Translations under genes and position numbers: made by a program | Part shown: one piece after another, positions 44,656 to 54,097 of the stretch | Numbering within the stretch: position 1 is the first letter of the stretch | Layout: every line of letters begins with the position of its first letter | Source: Tatumella morbirosei | Lineage (GTDB): Bacteria > Pseudomonadota > Gammaproteobacteria > Enterobacterales > Enterobacteriaceae | Assembly (NCBI RefSeq): GCF_000757425.2 | Contig: NZ_JPKR02000003.1 | Span: 1,364,001 to 1,428,000 of the forward strand | Length of the DNA: 64,000 bases | Direction: 5' to 3' | The notes under the pieces: model-generated | What the model was told of the DNA's origin: nothing | The model's database searches: none | The model's input: the letters and a program-made list of their open reading frames with translations, nothing else

Positions 44656-45686
44656 ACCATCAGCACGGGCTACGGGTGTCTGAGTGCCACAGGCAGATGA
44701 ATATACTGATGTGGCCCTCTGGCCCGCAACCATCAGCCGGAAATATCAGTAAGATCACGATATGAGTAACGTTGTGGCTCTTAAAAAGCGGTGTTCCTTA
44801 CTGTGCTTGTCACTGAGCTGTAAGGGGACACCGTTTTATTTATCCGGATATGCGCGGAAGTTCTCACCTGCAGCCACTTGTCAAAACGTCAACCAGAATA
44901 TCATGCTGTTAATTTTTCCCTCTAATTCTGACCCTGTGATGCGGGCTAAAGATGTTTAAACCGCCACGGTGGTCTTATACTGACCTGCACAGCCACAGGG
45001 AAGCAACGGATCCGCAAAATTTTCGGAAAACCCTTAACGCCTCGCAACCTCATAACCAAACAGAGCCCCTACAGAGGATGCTCCAACCTCATTCAGGCAG
45101 ATATAACAGCAACTACGGTAGTTCTCAGTCATCAGGAGCACCAGAACTACTTCCCTTTTTGTTTGCAGAAACAATGCTTAACACTTCGAACAGATGCAAT
45201 TAAATAAAATTTAAAGGGAAATTTATCTGAAAGTGAATCTGATTTATTTTTTTCATTATCACTGCTTAATACACCAGATCTAAAACTTATATTTAATCAA
45301 AATTTTTTATTTCTGACTTATTTTTGAAAAATTAGCCCATCATAAAACTCACCCGGGAATATATTTCACAGCCCAAAATAAAAACTTATCATTAAATATC
45401 AACCTATTAATACCCCATCACTCAGGTCAAACTCATAAAGTTTATAGAAAACCAAAGGTAAAGATTTGAAAAGAATTATATATCGTTTAAGAGCTTTCCT
45501 ATTCTCTCAATTGGAAATGAACCCTATACAAATAAGACATCTGGTAAAAAAACGAAATTACCCATTACTATTTCATTACAAAATCCTGTGGGGTTTTGGG
45601 GGTATTGTTTTTTATTTTCATGTTAGCAGACAAATCCTGTCGCTATCCGTGCGGTAGCTATGCCTTAAATTTTTCGAAGGTCTGAT
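44656..45686. other. Gene-free 1-kb spacer upstream of the T6SS operon
   Basis: The left half has ordinary composition; 45190-45460 is strongly A/T-rich, typical of the control region of a silenced T6SS island. A 63-codon frame (45466-45657, TTG start with a weak AAAGGT SD, MKRIIYRLRAFLFSQ) ends 29 bases before vgrG; it could be a leader peptide or noise. No RNA gene, repeat or second ORF with support. The vgrG promoter should lie in the A/T-rich part but cannot be fixed. Confidence 0.4.
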
Positions 45687-48335
45687 ATGGAACGTGTTGT
45701 TATTGCCCATTCATCTCTGGGAGACTCTCTGCTTTTTAAAAGCATGAAGGGATGTGAGATATTATCGGAATGGTATGAATATACTATTGATTTTCTGTCA
45801 AAAGATAACAGCATCAACCTGAACCAAATGTTGGGAAAAACACTGGCTTTGGAGCTCAAGCCCAGACCCGATGTCACACGTTATTTGAGTGGCATAATTT
45901 CCCGCATGGAGTTTGTCGGTCACGAAAAACATATTGAAGAATATTATGTTTACCGCGTAACACTCGTTCCTGAACTCTGGTATCTGACACAAAATAAAGG
46001 ATTTCGTATCTGGCAAAGCAAGAATGTACAGGAAATTGTTACGTCAGTTCTGGAAGAATACGGCATTCCCTATGAAAGTGCGCTCACTGCCAAGTATCGT
46101 CAATGGGATTATTGTGTTCAATATCAGGAAACCATGTATAACTTCATTCAAAGAATGATGCAGCATGAAGGTATTTATTTTTATTTCAAACACAGTGTCG
46201 ATAAACAGACGCTGGTGCTTGCCGATGCCCCCGGAGCACATAAGCCGTTTACCGGTTATGAGACTATTGAATATCATCAGGATGGTCCCGGGGGTTATGT
46301 TAACTGCGAATCGATTGATACCTGGCTTAGCTCAGCCTCTATCACCCCTAGTCTGCACCAACAGGATGACTATAACTATCTGGAATCTAATGCCGACCTC
46401 TCCAGCACACTGAAAGTCAGTGATTCCGGAGCGCTAAAAACCGCCACACACCGGGAGTGGCCTGGTCAGTATCAGACGCAAGGCGATGGTACAGATTACA
46501 CGACGATACGTCAGCAGGAGCATGTTGCCAGACAGCGGGAATCGAAAGGCGCAGGAGATGCTTTCGGCCTGGCCCCCGGATATACCTTTAAATTTTCGAT
46601 GGCACCACGCGACAGCGATGACGGTGAGGAATTCTTAATTACCCGCGTAGACTATGAGTTAATTGAAAACAGCTACGCCAGTAATGATGATGATAAAACC
46701 TTACACCGCTTCAACTTTGTGGTGGTACCCGCCAAAGTCCAGTGGCGCCCCGCCCGCACTGCCCCCTGGCCGCGCAGCGCCGGGCCGCAAACAGCGGTGG
46801 TGGTCAATGCCCCGGATGCCACCAAGGGTGACAAAACTTATGTTGCGACCGACCAATATGGTCGCGTTCGGGTAAAATTTCTCTGGTATAAACCCACCGA
46901 GGAAAAGGAACTTTACTCCTGCTGGCTGCGAGTTTCCAGTGGCTGGGCGGGTGCTCAGTTAGGGAATTATCAGATACCTCGGGTTGGCGAGGAGGTGATA
47001 GTAGACTTTATTAACGGCGATCCCCATATGCCTGTGATTGTTGGTCGTGTTTATAACAATCTGCAAACCCAACCACTCGCTAAAAGCGTGGTTAATATCA
47101 AGGATAAGAGTAAGATCCAAGATGACGATTCGATTACTACCGAGGCTGACAGTGACTGGTCATGGTCAAAAAGTGGTTTCTGGACACGAACTATCGGCAG
47201 CAGCGATACGACAAACGGCAACCATATCTCTTTTGAAGATCGTGAGGGTGAAGAAAGCCTGGATATGCATGCAGAGAAAGACCTAAATATTTCCGCCAAA
47301 AATTCCATCAATATTTATTCGGGTAAAAAGGATGATGGTGCAATTAATATCTGGACGCCAGGTAAAATGCATATTCATAGTAATGAAGCTATCAGCATCA
47401 ATTCCAAGGTCGCAACTGAATCTCATCAGGGATATCGTAGGGGATGGTACGGAGCCAGTTTTACATTAACTGGACTTCAGCTTGCGATAAATGGTCTCAA
47501 CGGCACCATGAATCTGGTCAGTAATGTGGCATTTAGTACCACTGATTTCGCCCTCAAAGGTGTTTCGATGGATTATACCTACCTGAAGCGCAGTAAAACT
47601 TCATTAGAATATAAAAGCGATATTCAACGCTTTGAGACATTATCTTCATCTGTAAAAATGACTAAGCTGATGTTAATTATGGAAGGTAATTCATCTGCAG
47701 TGAATGATGCCAGAGCAGAAATTAATGTCCGTAAAGAGATGAAGCAAATACAAGATCAAAAGAAAAAAACTGATACTGACGGGACAAAGCCGCATGCCAC
47801 GAGTCGTCGTGATTATGACAACAACGACACCACCAACAACACCAACAACACCAACAACACCAACAACACCAACAACACCAACAACACTAACAACACTAAC
47901 AACACTAACAACACTAACAACACTAACAACACTAACAACACTAACAACACTAACAACACTAACAACACTAACAACACTAACAACACTAACAACACTAACA
48001 ACACTAACAACACTAACAACACTAACAACACTAACAACACTAACAACACTAACAACACTAACAACACTAACAACACTAACAACACCAGCAACACTAACAA
48101 CACCAACAACAACACCCTCGACAATGATGATTCTTATCGTGCGCAGGCAATAAGGAATTTGGAAAGAAGAAATTCGCCCTCTGCACAACAGAACCGCGAT
48201 AATGCCGGAACAGAACTACAAGACCTCTCCACTGACAGATCGGCGGGTAATACTCCCCGAACAACACAAGCCCGAAGTAATTCTGAACGACAAAATAGTG
48301 GCGAATCTAGCGATGGCGATCCTCCCGCCGAATAA
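45687..48335 (+). CDS. vgrG: T6SS spike protein VgrG with Thr-Asn-Asn repeat tail
   Basis: 882 aa. N-terminal gp27-like part (about 1-380), gp5-type OB fold with YGRVRVKFLWY, WAGAQLGNYQIPRVGEEVIVD and VGRVYNN (about 390-460), then the needle beta-helix (about 520-600, LDMHAEKDLNISAKNS). A less conserved region follows, then 31 consecutive Thr-Asn-Asn triplets (716-808; one is Thr-Ser-Asn) and a polar, disordered-looking tail. No catalytic extension is seen, so the tail is more likely a flexible adaptor for cargo than a toxin. First gene of the T6SS operon; SD AAGGT. Confidence 0.93.
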   Translation: MERVVIAHSSLGDSLLFKSMKGCEILSEWYEYTIDFLSKDNSINLNQMLGKTLALELKPRPDVTRYLSGIISRMEFVGHEKHIEEYYVYRVTLVPELWYLTQNKGFRIWQSKNVQEIVTSVLEEYGIPYESALTAKYRQWDYCVQYQETMYNFIQRMMQHEGIYFYFKHSVDKQTLVLADAPGAHKPFTGYETIEYHQDGPGGYVNCESIDTWLSSASITPSLHQQDDYNYLESNADLSSTLKVSDSGALKTATHREWPGQYQTQGDGTDYTTIRQQEHVARQRESKGAGDAFGLAPGYTFKFSMAPRDSDDGEEFLITRVDYELIENSYASNDDDKTLHRFNFVVVPAKVQWRPARTAPWPRSAGPQTAVVVNAPDATKGDKTYVATDQYGRVRVKFLWYKPTEEKELYSCWLRVSSGWAGAQLGNYQIPRVGEEVIVDFINGDPHMPVIVGRVYNNLQTQPLAKSVVNIKDKSKIQDDDSITTEADSDWSWSKSGFWTRTIGSSDTTNGNHISFEDREGEESLDMHAEKDLNISAKNSINIYSGKKDDGAINIWTPGKMHIHSNEAISINSKVATESHQGYRRGWYGASFTLTGLQLAINGLNGTMNLVSNVAFSTTDFALKGVSMDYTYLKRSKTSLEYKSDIQRFETLSSSVKMTKLMLIMEGNSSAVNDARAEINVRKEMKQIQDQKKKTDTDGTKPHATSRRDYDNNDTTNNTNNTNNTNNTNNTNNTNNTNNTNNTNNTNNTNNTNNTNNTNNTNNTNNTNNTNNTNNTNNTNNTNNTNNTNNTNNTNNTNNTSNTNNTNNNTLDNDDSYRAQAIRNLERRNSPSAQQNRDNAGTELQDLSTDRSAGNTPRTTQARSNSERQNSGESSDGDPPAE
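47832..48110 (+). repeat. 31 x 9-bp microsatellite-like repeat in vgrG
   Basis: Thirty-one contiguous 9-base units, mostly ACTAACAAC with ACCAACAAC at both ends, one changed to AGCAAC. All changes are multiples of three, so length variation keeps the reading frame. The near-identity of the internal units indicates recent expansion by slippage. Confidence 0.95.
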
Positions 48336-48399
48336 CTATTAGGTCGATGTATTTAACCCCTGATAAGTCTTTTAATCCGCATCTCACGCCTGGTATGCA

Positions 48400-50931
48400 A
48401 TGAAAATTATTAAACCATTACGTATGAGCTGTCTCCAGCGCCCTTATCGCTGGCAGCAACAGGATTATCTGGGCATTGCAGCGCTTACTTTACTGGATAT
48501 GGGTGCGCAGCCAGGCTTATTCAGTGAACAGGACCTTTGGAAAATGCTTCCGCAGCAATTGCAGTCGCCGGATGGTGTGCCCGATATGGCAATCCCGAAA
48601 GCCTGTGCTGAATTTCTCGCCAGCGGCTATGCCTGGACGCGTCATCAGCCGGACAAAACCCGCTGCTGCGCCACTATAGAGGTGGGCAGTCTGCGTAAAC
48701 AATTAGTGGTGAGCGGAGACCGCGTCTGGCGGGATAATCGTCCCGGGCTGGCACTTCCCTTTGATTCAATTCCCCTCGACTGGCGACACGCCTTCGGTGG
48801 TGAAGCATATGCAGAAAATCCTTTGGGTATCGGCCTGGGAAATGAAAATGGTCAGGCCCTGCCAAATATTGAATCACCGCAGCAATCACTGACTGAACCG
48901 GGACAGTCCCCTCTGCCCGCCGGTTTTAATGCGCTCTCCTTTACTACGCCGCGCCGTCATGCATTGATGGGGAAAAATTATGACGAGCACTGGCTGCAAA
49001 ATGAGTATCCCGGCTTTGCGCTGGATACCGACTGGCGGGTATTTAACCAGGCGGAGCAGGATCAATGGTTCAGGGAACAGCCCCAGTTGCCTGCCGGTGC
49101 CCGCTGGCGCATCGAAAATATGCATCCGGAAAAGCCAGTTCAGCAGGGAACGCTGCCGCCATGGCAGGCACGCTGCTTTATTACACGCGCCGGGAGTTTT
49201 GAAGAGATTTTACTGCGCGCCACCACGGTGCATTTTTTTCCGCATCTCGAACAGATGATGCTGATCTGGCACGGCAGTGCGGCAATTAACGAGGACGATG
49301 CCAGCGATATCGATTCACTGATGCTGGCGCTGGAGCTGAAGGATAATCCTCGCGATATCCTCTACTATCAGCAGATATATCACCTGCGCTGCGACGACGA
49401 AGATGCGGTACTTACCGCGATGCGCGATCAGGATTTGATTGATGAATCCATCGTTAAACGCAGTAAATCTGTCCTGCCAGAGGCCAGCGACAGCCCGGCG
49501 ATGCAAAATACGGTCGCCGGCGTAAACCATCAACGTGAAGAATTTCGCAAGCGCATGGAACAACAGGGCCATCCGGTGGACGAGACAATGATGTCATTTA
49601 CACCGCCATCAGCCCCTGATCCGCACGACTATGACAATCTGCCTGAAATCATAAAACGTAAACAGCAGGAAGGTGATGAGCTGTTTGACCAGATGCTGAA
49701 CGAGGTTAATAAACATCAGGAAAACAGTAATGTTGGAATCCCGGAGGATGATGAACTGCCTTCTGGTATTGAGAACTATCACCTACAGCGCACCACCCTG
49801 GCGTCATCCCGCCATCTGCAAGGTAGTAGCGACGAAAAAATCGAAAAATCCCAACAAGCGATATATGACAACTATCGGTTCACTGCCCATAAACAGAACA
49901 CAGCACAGCGGCTTTCTCCTGAGGAATCTCAAACGTACAGAACTTGGCTAAGTGAATTAATGGTCGGCGATAAAGATGCCAGCGGCCATGACTTTACAGG
50001 GGCTGATCTCTCTGGTCTCGATCTGCGCGGCGCTAATTTTGAGAATGCGTTACTGGAAAACACCGATTTCAGCCACTGCCAGTTGGAAGGATGTAATTTC
50101 ACTAACGCAGTGCTGGTACGGGCGGAATTTCACCACAGTATCGCCAGAAGCTGTCTTTTCGACGGTGCAAATCTGTCACTGGCGCAATGTTGCTATAGCG
50201 ACTTTACCGGCTGTGGTTTTAAGGAAGTGGAGTGTGAGGATACACAGTTTGAACACTGTATTTTTAACCACGCTCAACTGGCTGACCTGCTTATTCGTGA
50301 AGCCTATATTCGCCATTGCCGTTTTCATCAGGCGGTACTGGAAAACTGCAATTTTATGGATCTTCATATGTCAGACCTGGATTTCAGCGATGCATTACTC
50401 AGGAGCTGCAATTTTATCCGCTGCCAGCTGGATAGTTTCAGTTTCAGGGGGATAACCGCGACCGGCATATCACTGTTGAGTTGCCAGGCCGAAAAAGTCG
50501 ATTTCAGCGATGCCCTGATGAAACACTGGGTGTTTGTTTCTGAGACATCACTGCAACAGGCGCGTTTCAACCGTGCTTCCCTGACAGAATGCAACTTCCG
50601 TGACCAGCAACTGCAGCAGGCAATTTTTGACCAGGCACAACTCGATAACTGTGACCTGAGTGGCGCGAACTGTCAGCAGGCCAGCATGCAGCTTATGCGC
50701 ACCCACAACAGCCGCTTTGTTCGCACCATACTGCATTTCGCCGATCTGCGGGGCAGTCTGTTATTGGGGGCAGATTTACAAAAAAGTGAACTTCAGGGTT
50801 GTGATCTCAGCGACTGTAACCTGTTCCGCGCCGATCTTTCGCAAACAATCACTGACGGGGATACCCGTTTTGAAGAAAGCCTGATAGAAGGTATGAAAAC
50901 AGTGCCTCGCCGAAAGGGATTGCGCGTATGA
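48400..50931 (+). CDS. DUF2169 T6SS adaptor fused to pentapeptide repeats
   Basis: 843 aa. N-terminal about 1-330 is DUF2169 (CLQRPYRWQQQDYLGI, LPFDSIPLDWRHAFGGEAY, NPLGIGLG), a family of chaperone/adaptor proteins that load effectors or PAAR proteins onto VgrG. A hydrophilic linker follows (about 350-520), then about 300 residues of pentapeptide repeats of the A(D/N)Lxx type (DLSGLDLRGANFENALLENT and on), forming a right-handed beta helix. 64 bases behind vgrG; overlaps the next gene by four bases. Confidence 0.88.
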   Translation: MKIIKPLRMSCLQRPYRWQQQDYLGIAALTLLDMGAQPGLFSEQDLWKMLPQQLQSPDGVPDMAIPKACAEFLASGYAWTRHQPDKTRCCATIEVGSLRKQLVVSGDRVWRDNRPGLALPFDSIPLDWRHAFGGEAYAENPLGIGLGNENGQALPNIESPQQSLTEPGQSPLPAGFNALSFTTPRRHALMGKNYDEHWLQNEYPGFALDTDWRVFNQAEQDQWFREQPQLPAGARWRIENMHPEKPVQQGTLPPWQARCFITRAGSFEEILLRATTVHFFPHLEQMMLIWHGSAAINEDDASDIDSLMLALELKDNPRDILYYQQIYHLRCDDEDAVLTAMRDQDLIDESIVKRSKSVLPEASDSPAMQNTVAGVNHQREEFRKRMEQQGHPVDETMMSFTPPSAPDPHDYDNLPEIIKRKQQEGDELFDQMLNEVNKHQENSNVGIPEDDELPSGIENYHLQRTTLASSRHLQGSSDEKIEKSQQAIYDNYRFTAHKQNTAQRLSPEESQTYRTWLSELMVGDKDASGHDFTGADLSGLDLRGANFENALLENTDFSHCQLEGCNFTNAVLVRAEFHHSIARSCLFDGANLSLAQCCYSDFTGCGFKEVECEDTQFEHCIFNHAQLADLLIREAYIRHCRFHQAVLENCNFMDLHMSDLDFSDALLRSCNFIRCQLDSFSFRGITATGISLLSCQAEKVDFSDALMKHWVFVSETSLQQARFNRASLTECNFRDQQLQQAIFDQAQLDNCDLSGANCQQASMQLMRTHNSRFVRTILHFADLRGSLLLGADLQKSELQGCDLSDCNLFRADLSQTITDGDTRFEESLIEGMKTVPRRKGLRV

Positions 50932-52022
50932 CAATTATGACGCCGCAGACAATTCAGCAAGCCTGTAAGCGGGGTGAGATCCTTACAGATATTCAGGTAA
51001 TTGATCGTAACTTTAGAGATCTGGATTTGTCGGGGGGTATTCTGACAGAGATCGATCTGAGCGGCTCGGATTTCTCCGGCTGTAATCTGCAGGAAACATT
51101 ATTCAGCGAATGCCAGCTTCAGGGCAGTAATTTTCAACAGGCGCAACTGAAAGAAACGTTGTTCAACCAAAGCAGGATGATCGCAACGATCTTTGACAAC
51201 GGCACCCTCGAAGAATGTCTGTTCACTCAATGTATTCTCGATGAAGCATGTTTCAGAGAAGCTATTCTTTACGGTACAAAATTTACCCACTGCGAGCTTA
51301 ATGATGCAAATTTTGAGCTGGCCTCACTGAATAAATGCACGTTCATCGAAGTCACTCTCAACAATGCAATATTCAATTATATCGGCTGTAAAGAGAGTGC
51401 TTTCATGCAGGTCGATTTGCGTGATACCGATTTCAGTGCCAGTGATTTCTTCCTGACCACCTTTTTTGAGTGTGATCAACGGAACGCCCAATATGCAGAT
51501 ATGCGTTTCGAACGCTGTCAGTTTCAGAAATGCCGTCTGGAAGGGGTGAATTTTTCAGGGACGGCTCTGTCAGGCAGCAACTTCAGCCATTTATCACTGT
51601 TCGGTACCCGACTGGATGGCGTTCAGGCAGAACGGGCAATGTTTTGCGGCTGTGAGTTAACCGGCACCGATTGTCGTAATGCCTGCTTTAACCAGGCAAA
51701 CTTCAGTGACGCCACCCTGACAGGCTGTGACTTCAGTAACAGCTCTCTGCAACGGGCACTGTTTCAGAAAGCCAGTGCCCGGCAAACCCGGTTTTATCAG
51801 TGCGCCCTGCATTATGCCGACTTTTCCTATGCGCTGGTCGATGATGCCGACTTTACCGGCGCACAGTTTCAGCAAACCCGTTTTCACCGCGCCAGCCAGC
51901 AAGAAAGTCGTTTTTCCTCCCGTGACGGAATTTCTGAACAGGATGATGCGCTGTTTGCCGCAGAGAACTGGCAACCCAAAACGCGCCCTAAACCACAAGA
52001 GGATTACCATGAGCCAGGTTGA
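50928..52022 (+). CDS. Pentapeptide-repeat protein of the T6SS operon
   Basis: 364 aa, nearly all pentapeptide repeats (from DLDLSGGILTEIDLSGSDF to about residue 330), then a charged tail. Starts in an ATGA overlap with the DUF2169 fusion. A right-handed beta helix is expected; a role as scaffold in the VgrG-cargo complex or as effector is possible and cannot be decided from sequence. No signal peptide. Confidence 0.85.
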   Translation: MTIMTPQTIQQACKRGEILTDIQVIDRNFRDLDLSGGILTEIDLSGSDFSGCNLQETLFSECQLQGSNFQQAQLKETLFNQSRMIATIFDNGTLEECLFTQCILDEACFREAILYGTKFTHCELNDANFELASLNKCTFIEVTLNNAIFNYIGCKESAFMQVDLRDTDFSASDFFLTTFFECDQRNAQYADMRFERCQFQKCRLEGVNFSGTALSGSNFSHLSLFGTRLDGVQAERAMFCGCELTGTDCRNACFNQANFSDATLTGCDFSNSSLQRALFQKASARQTRFYQCALHYADFSYALVDDADFTGAQFQQTRFHRASQQESRFSSRDGISEQDDALFAAENWQPKTRPKPQEDYHEPG

Positions 52023-52617
52023 TCAAACGCTGTACCTGCCCATTCAGCCCCCCGTGCAGGATCAAGGAAAGGTCATTTCCGTAGAAAGCGACGGCAGCGT
52101 GCAGGTACTGATCGCAGGCCGCCGCTGGTGCTGCCAGCGTGCCGCCAGTTGCCTGCTGCTACCGGAGCCTGGCGATCTGGTGCTGGTTCACAGCAGTGGC
52201 ATGCAGCTCTGGCTGCTGGCGGTCCTGATCCGTGATTGCCCGACTCAACCTGCACAGATCCATTGCGAAGGTGAACTACAGATTCAGGCGACGCAGGCTA
52301 TCAGCCTCAACAGCCCGCAGTTTAACCTCACCGCCGGTAAAGGCGACTGCCATGTCGAGGAGATGAAATACAGCGGGAAATCACTGTCTGCCTGGATCAG
52401 TGTCAGCCGGTTTATTGGCAAACGCTGTGAAAGTGTCTGGGAGAGTCTCAGTCAGGTCAGCCACCGGCTGATGCGCAGGACCATTGAAACTGAACAAGTC
52501 CGGGCCGGACAACTGGATATAAAAACCAGCGACTTTACCCGTCTGCATGCCCCTGCCACCTTTATCAGCAGTGAAACGCTGACCCGGGTCGATGGCAAGC
52601 AGATTCATATCGGTTAA
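52009..52617 (+). CDS. DUF3540 T6SS accessory protein
   Basis: 202 aa from ATG 52009 (SD AGAGG), overlapping the previous stop by 14 bases. Matches the DUF3540 pattern: GKVISVESDGSVQVLIAGRRWCCQRAASCLLLPEPGDLVLV, an OB-like fold, then VHSSGMQLWLLAVLIRD and a repeat-like C-terminal part ending TRVDGKQIHIG. DUF3540 genes regularly lie between DUF2169 and DUF4150 genes in T6SS loci, probably extending the spike. Confidence 0.8.
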   Translation: MSQVDQTLYLPIQPPVQDQGKVISVESDGSVQVLIAGRRWCCQRAASCLLLPEPGDLVLVHSSGMQLWLLAVLIRDCPTQPAQIHCEGELQIQATQAISLNSPQFNLTAGKGDCHVEEMKYSGKSLSAWISVSRFIGKRCESVWESLSQVSHRLMRRTIETEQVRAGQLDIKTSDFTRLHAPATFISSETLTRVDGKQIHIG

Positions 52618-52642
52618 TGAATCTTTCACCGTGGAGGAAAGT

Positions 52643-53023
52643 ATGTTTGCAAACTGTCAGTCTGGCGGAACCGATCAGGCAATGGCCGATGTATGTAAAA
52701 ACCCGGTACCAGCGACTTACGTCAATCTGGCGCCCGGGCCGACCGCTATACCTAATATTCCTTTCATCCTGTTCGCTGGCGGGCCGGCACATAATATGGC
52801 GACCATCACCCCGATAACGCAGGGCGATGAAGCCGGAGTATTGGGTGGCGTTATCTCTCAGACAGTAATGGGTCCCTCGCGGCATATCACGGGTTGTAGC
52901 ACGCTGTTGCTACAAGGCATGCCAGCCACCCGTTTAACCAGCGTAACCCAGCAAAATACTAATAACGCCCCGGGGGTTCGTATTTCTCCCAGCCAGACCA
53001 TTGTTTCACTGCTTGCCCGCTAA
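52643..53023 (+). CDS. DUF4150 PAAR-like spike-tip protein
   Basis: 126 aa from ATG 52643 with a strong SD (GGAGG). DUF4150 signature: MADVCKNPVPATYVNLAPGPTA, MATITPITQGDEAGVLGGV, GSRHI-like GPSRHITGCSTLLLQGMPATRL. Forms the conical tip on VgrG. Only the PAAR-like domain is present, no C-terminal toxin, so cargo must be supplied by another protein. Confidence 0.85.
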   Translation: MFANCQSGGTDQAMADVCKNPVPATYVNLAPGPTAIPNIPFILFAGGPAHNMATITPITQGDEAGVLGGVISQTVMGPSRHITGCSTLLLQGMPATRLTSVTQQNTNNAPGVRISPSQTIVSLLAR

Positions 53024-53066
53024 CGACTGCGTTTTATCATGCTCAAAGGATACCGGCGTTAACATT

Positions 53067-53561
53067 ATGAAAAAAATAAAAATTATTTTCGCAGCTATCG
53101 CAACACTACTGGTGCTTATTACTGCAGGATGCAAATCCCCGCCGCCGGTCGATCCTAATCCCATAGAGACCACAACCGTCAATGGCGTAGCACTGGTCCA
53201 TCGCCACTCCGTGCAGGCCCCGTGGCAATTCACCCCTGTCAATGCGGAATACCGCGCACTCTATAACGCCTCGGTGATCAGTAAACCTGACTTCAGTGGG
53301 AATCGGGTTAAATATCTCACCGCCGGTCAAAGCCTTAAGGTGCTGGGTCTGGTTGAGAACCAATGGCTAGCCATTGCCGGCGATGATAACAAACAGCTTA
53401 TCGGTTATATCCAGTTCAGAGCCGCGGTCCCGGCCGATCGTTATGAGGACACGATTAAGGTTCCTGAACCGAAACGCCGCGTTCAGCAAAAACAGTGCGT
53501 CGGTGTGGGTACCGGTCAGGCATGCCGTAACAGCAAGTCAGGAACCTGGGTTATTCGCTAA
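53067..53561 (+). CDS. SH3-like lipoprotein of the T6SS operon
   Basis: 164 aa from ATG 53067. Lipoprotein signal with lipobox ITAGC (Cys about 22). The mature domain has a bacterial-SH3 pattern: ALYNASVISKPDFSGNRVKYLTAGQSLKVLGLVENQWLAIAG and IGYIQFRAAVPADRY. Often found directly before tssJ in enterobacterial T6SS loci. Probably binds peptidoglycan or assists anchoring of the membrane complex. Eleven bases to tssJ. Confidence 0.75.
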   Translation: MKKIKIIFAAIATLLVLITAGCKSPPPVDPNPIETTTVNGVALVHRHSVQAPWQFTPVNAEYRALYNASVISKPDFSGNRVKYLTAGQSLKVLGLVENQWLAIAGDDNKQLIGYIQFRAAVPADRYEDTIKVPEPKRRVQQKQCVGVGTGQACRNSKSGTWVIR

Positions 53562-53572
53562 GGAGTCCGGTC

Positions 53573-54076
53573 ATGAGGCGAGTTAACGTTCTACGAATCA
53601 GCCTGTTATGGCTACTGATACTCTGTCTGGCAGGTTGTATGTCTTCAGCACGGCAGGTGCCAGCCAACTGGAAACTGACCTTTAACAGAACGTCCGCCAC
53701 CAATAACGGGGCACCACTGAAGATACGGGTATTTCTGCTACGTTCAGACGCCAATTTTATGTCGGCAGACTTTTATTCTTTACAAAACAACGCAGAAAAC
53801 GTGACTGGCGGTGATGTGCTGGAGAGTCGGCAGTTTTTCCTGACTCAACAGGCCGGCGATAAAATACTGCAGGGGAATTCCCCCCCGGAAGCGCGCTTCA
53901 TCGGAATCATTGCCGAATATCAGTCAATCAATGGCAAAAGCTGGCGTCTGTCGTTACCACTGCCAGCCCCACTGACTACCAATTTCTACAAATTCTGGCA
54001 GTTCTCTCCTGATGAAATGAAGGGCGTAGTCGATGCCACTGCTGGCGGGCTGCAATACAAACCGACGGATGATTAA
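53573..54076 (+). CDS. tssJ: TssJ outer-membrane lipoprotein
   Basis: 167 aa; lipoprotein signal LCLAGC (Cys about 22), then the TssJ transthyretin-like fold (WKLTFNRTSATNNGAPLKIRVFLLRSDANFMSADFYSL). Anchors the membrane complex to the outer membrane by binding the periplasmic end of TssM. Followed by tssK after 21 bases. Confidence 0.88.
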   Translation: MRRVNVLRISLLWLLILCLAGCMSSARQVPANWKLTFNRTSATNNGAPLKIRVFLLRSDANFMSADFYSLQNNAENVTGGDVLESRQFFLTQQAGDKILQGNSPPEARFIGIIAEYQSINGKSWRLSLPLPAPLTTNFYKFWQFSPDEMKGVVDATAGGLQYKPTDD

Positions 54077-54097
54077 CCGTCACACCCGGAAGGCAAT

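Noticed and set aside
44762-45203. Two short frames in the T6SS upstream spacer
   Set aside because: No SD, no conserved pattern, different frames overlapping each other.
47832-48110. Repeat array considered as CRISPR
   Set aside because: Units are 9 bp with no spacers and stay in the vgrG reading frame.
47813-48124. Opposite-strand frames encoding long poly Leu-Val or Val-Ser-Val in the vgrG repeat
   Set aside because: They are antisense shadows of the 9-bp repeat; the sense frame is a clear VgrG continuation.
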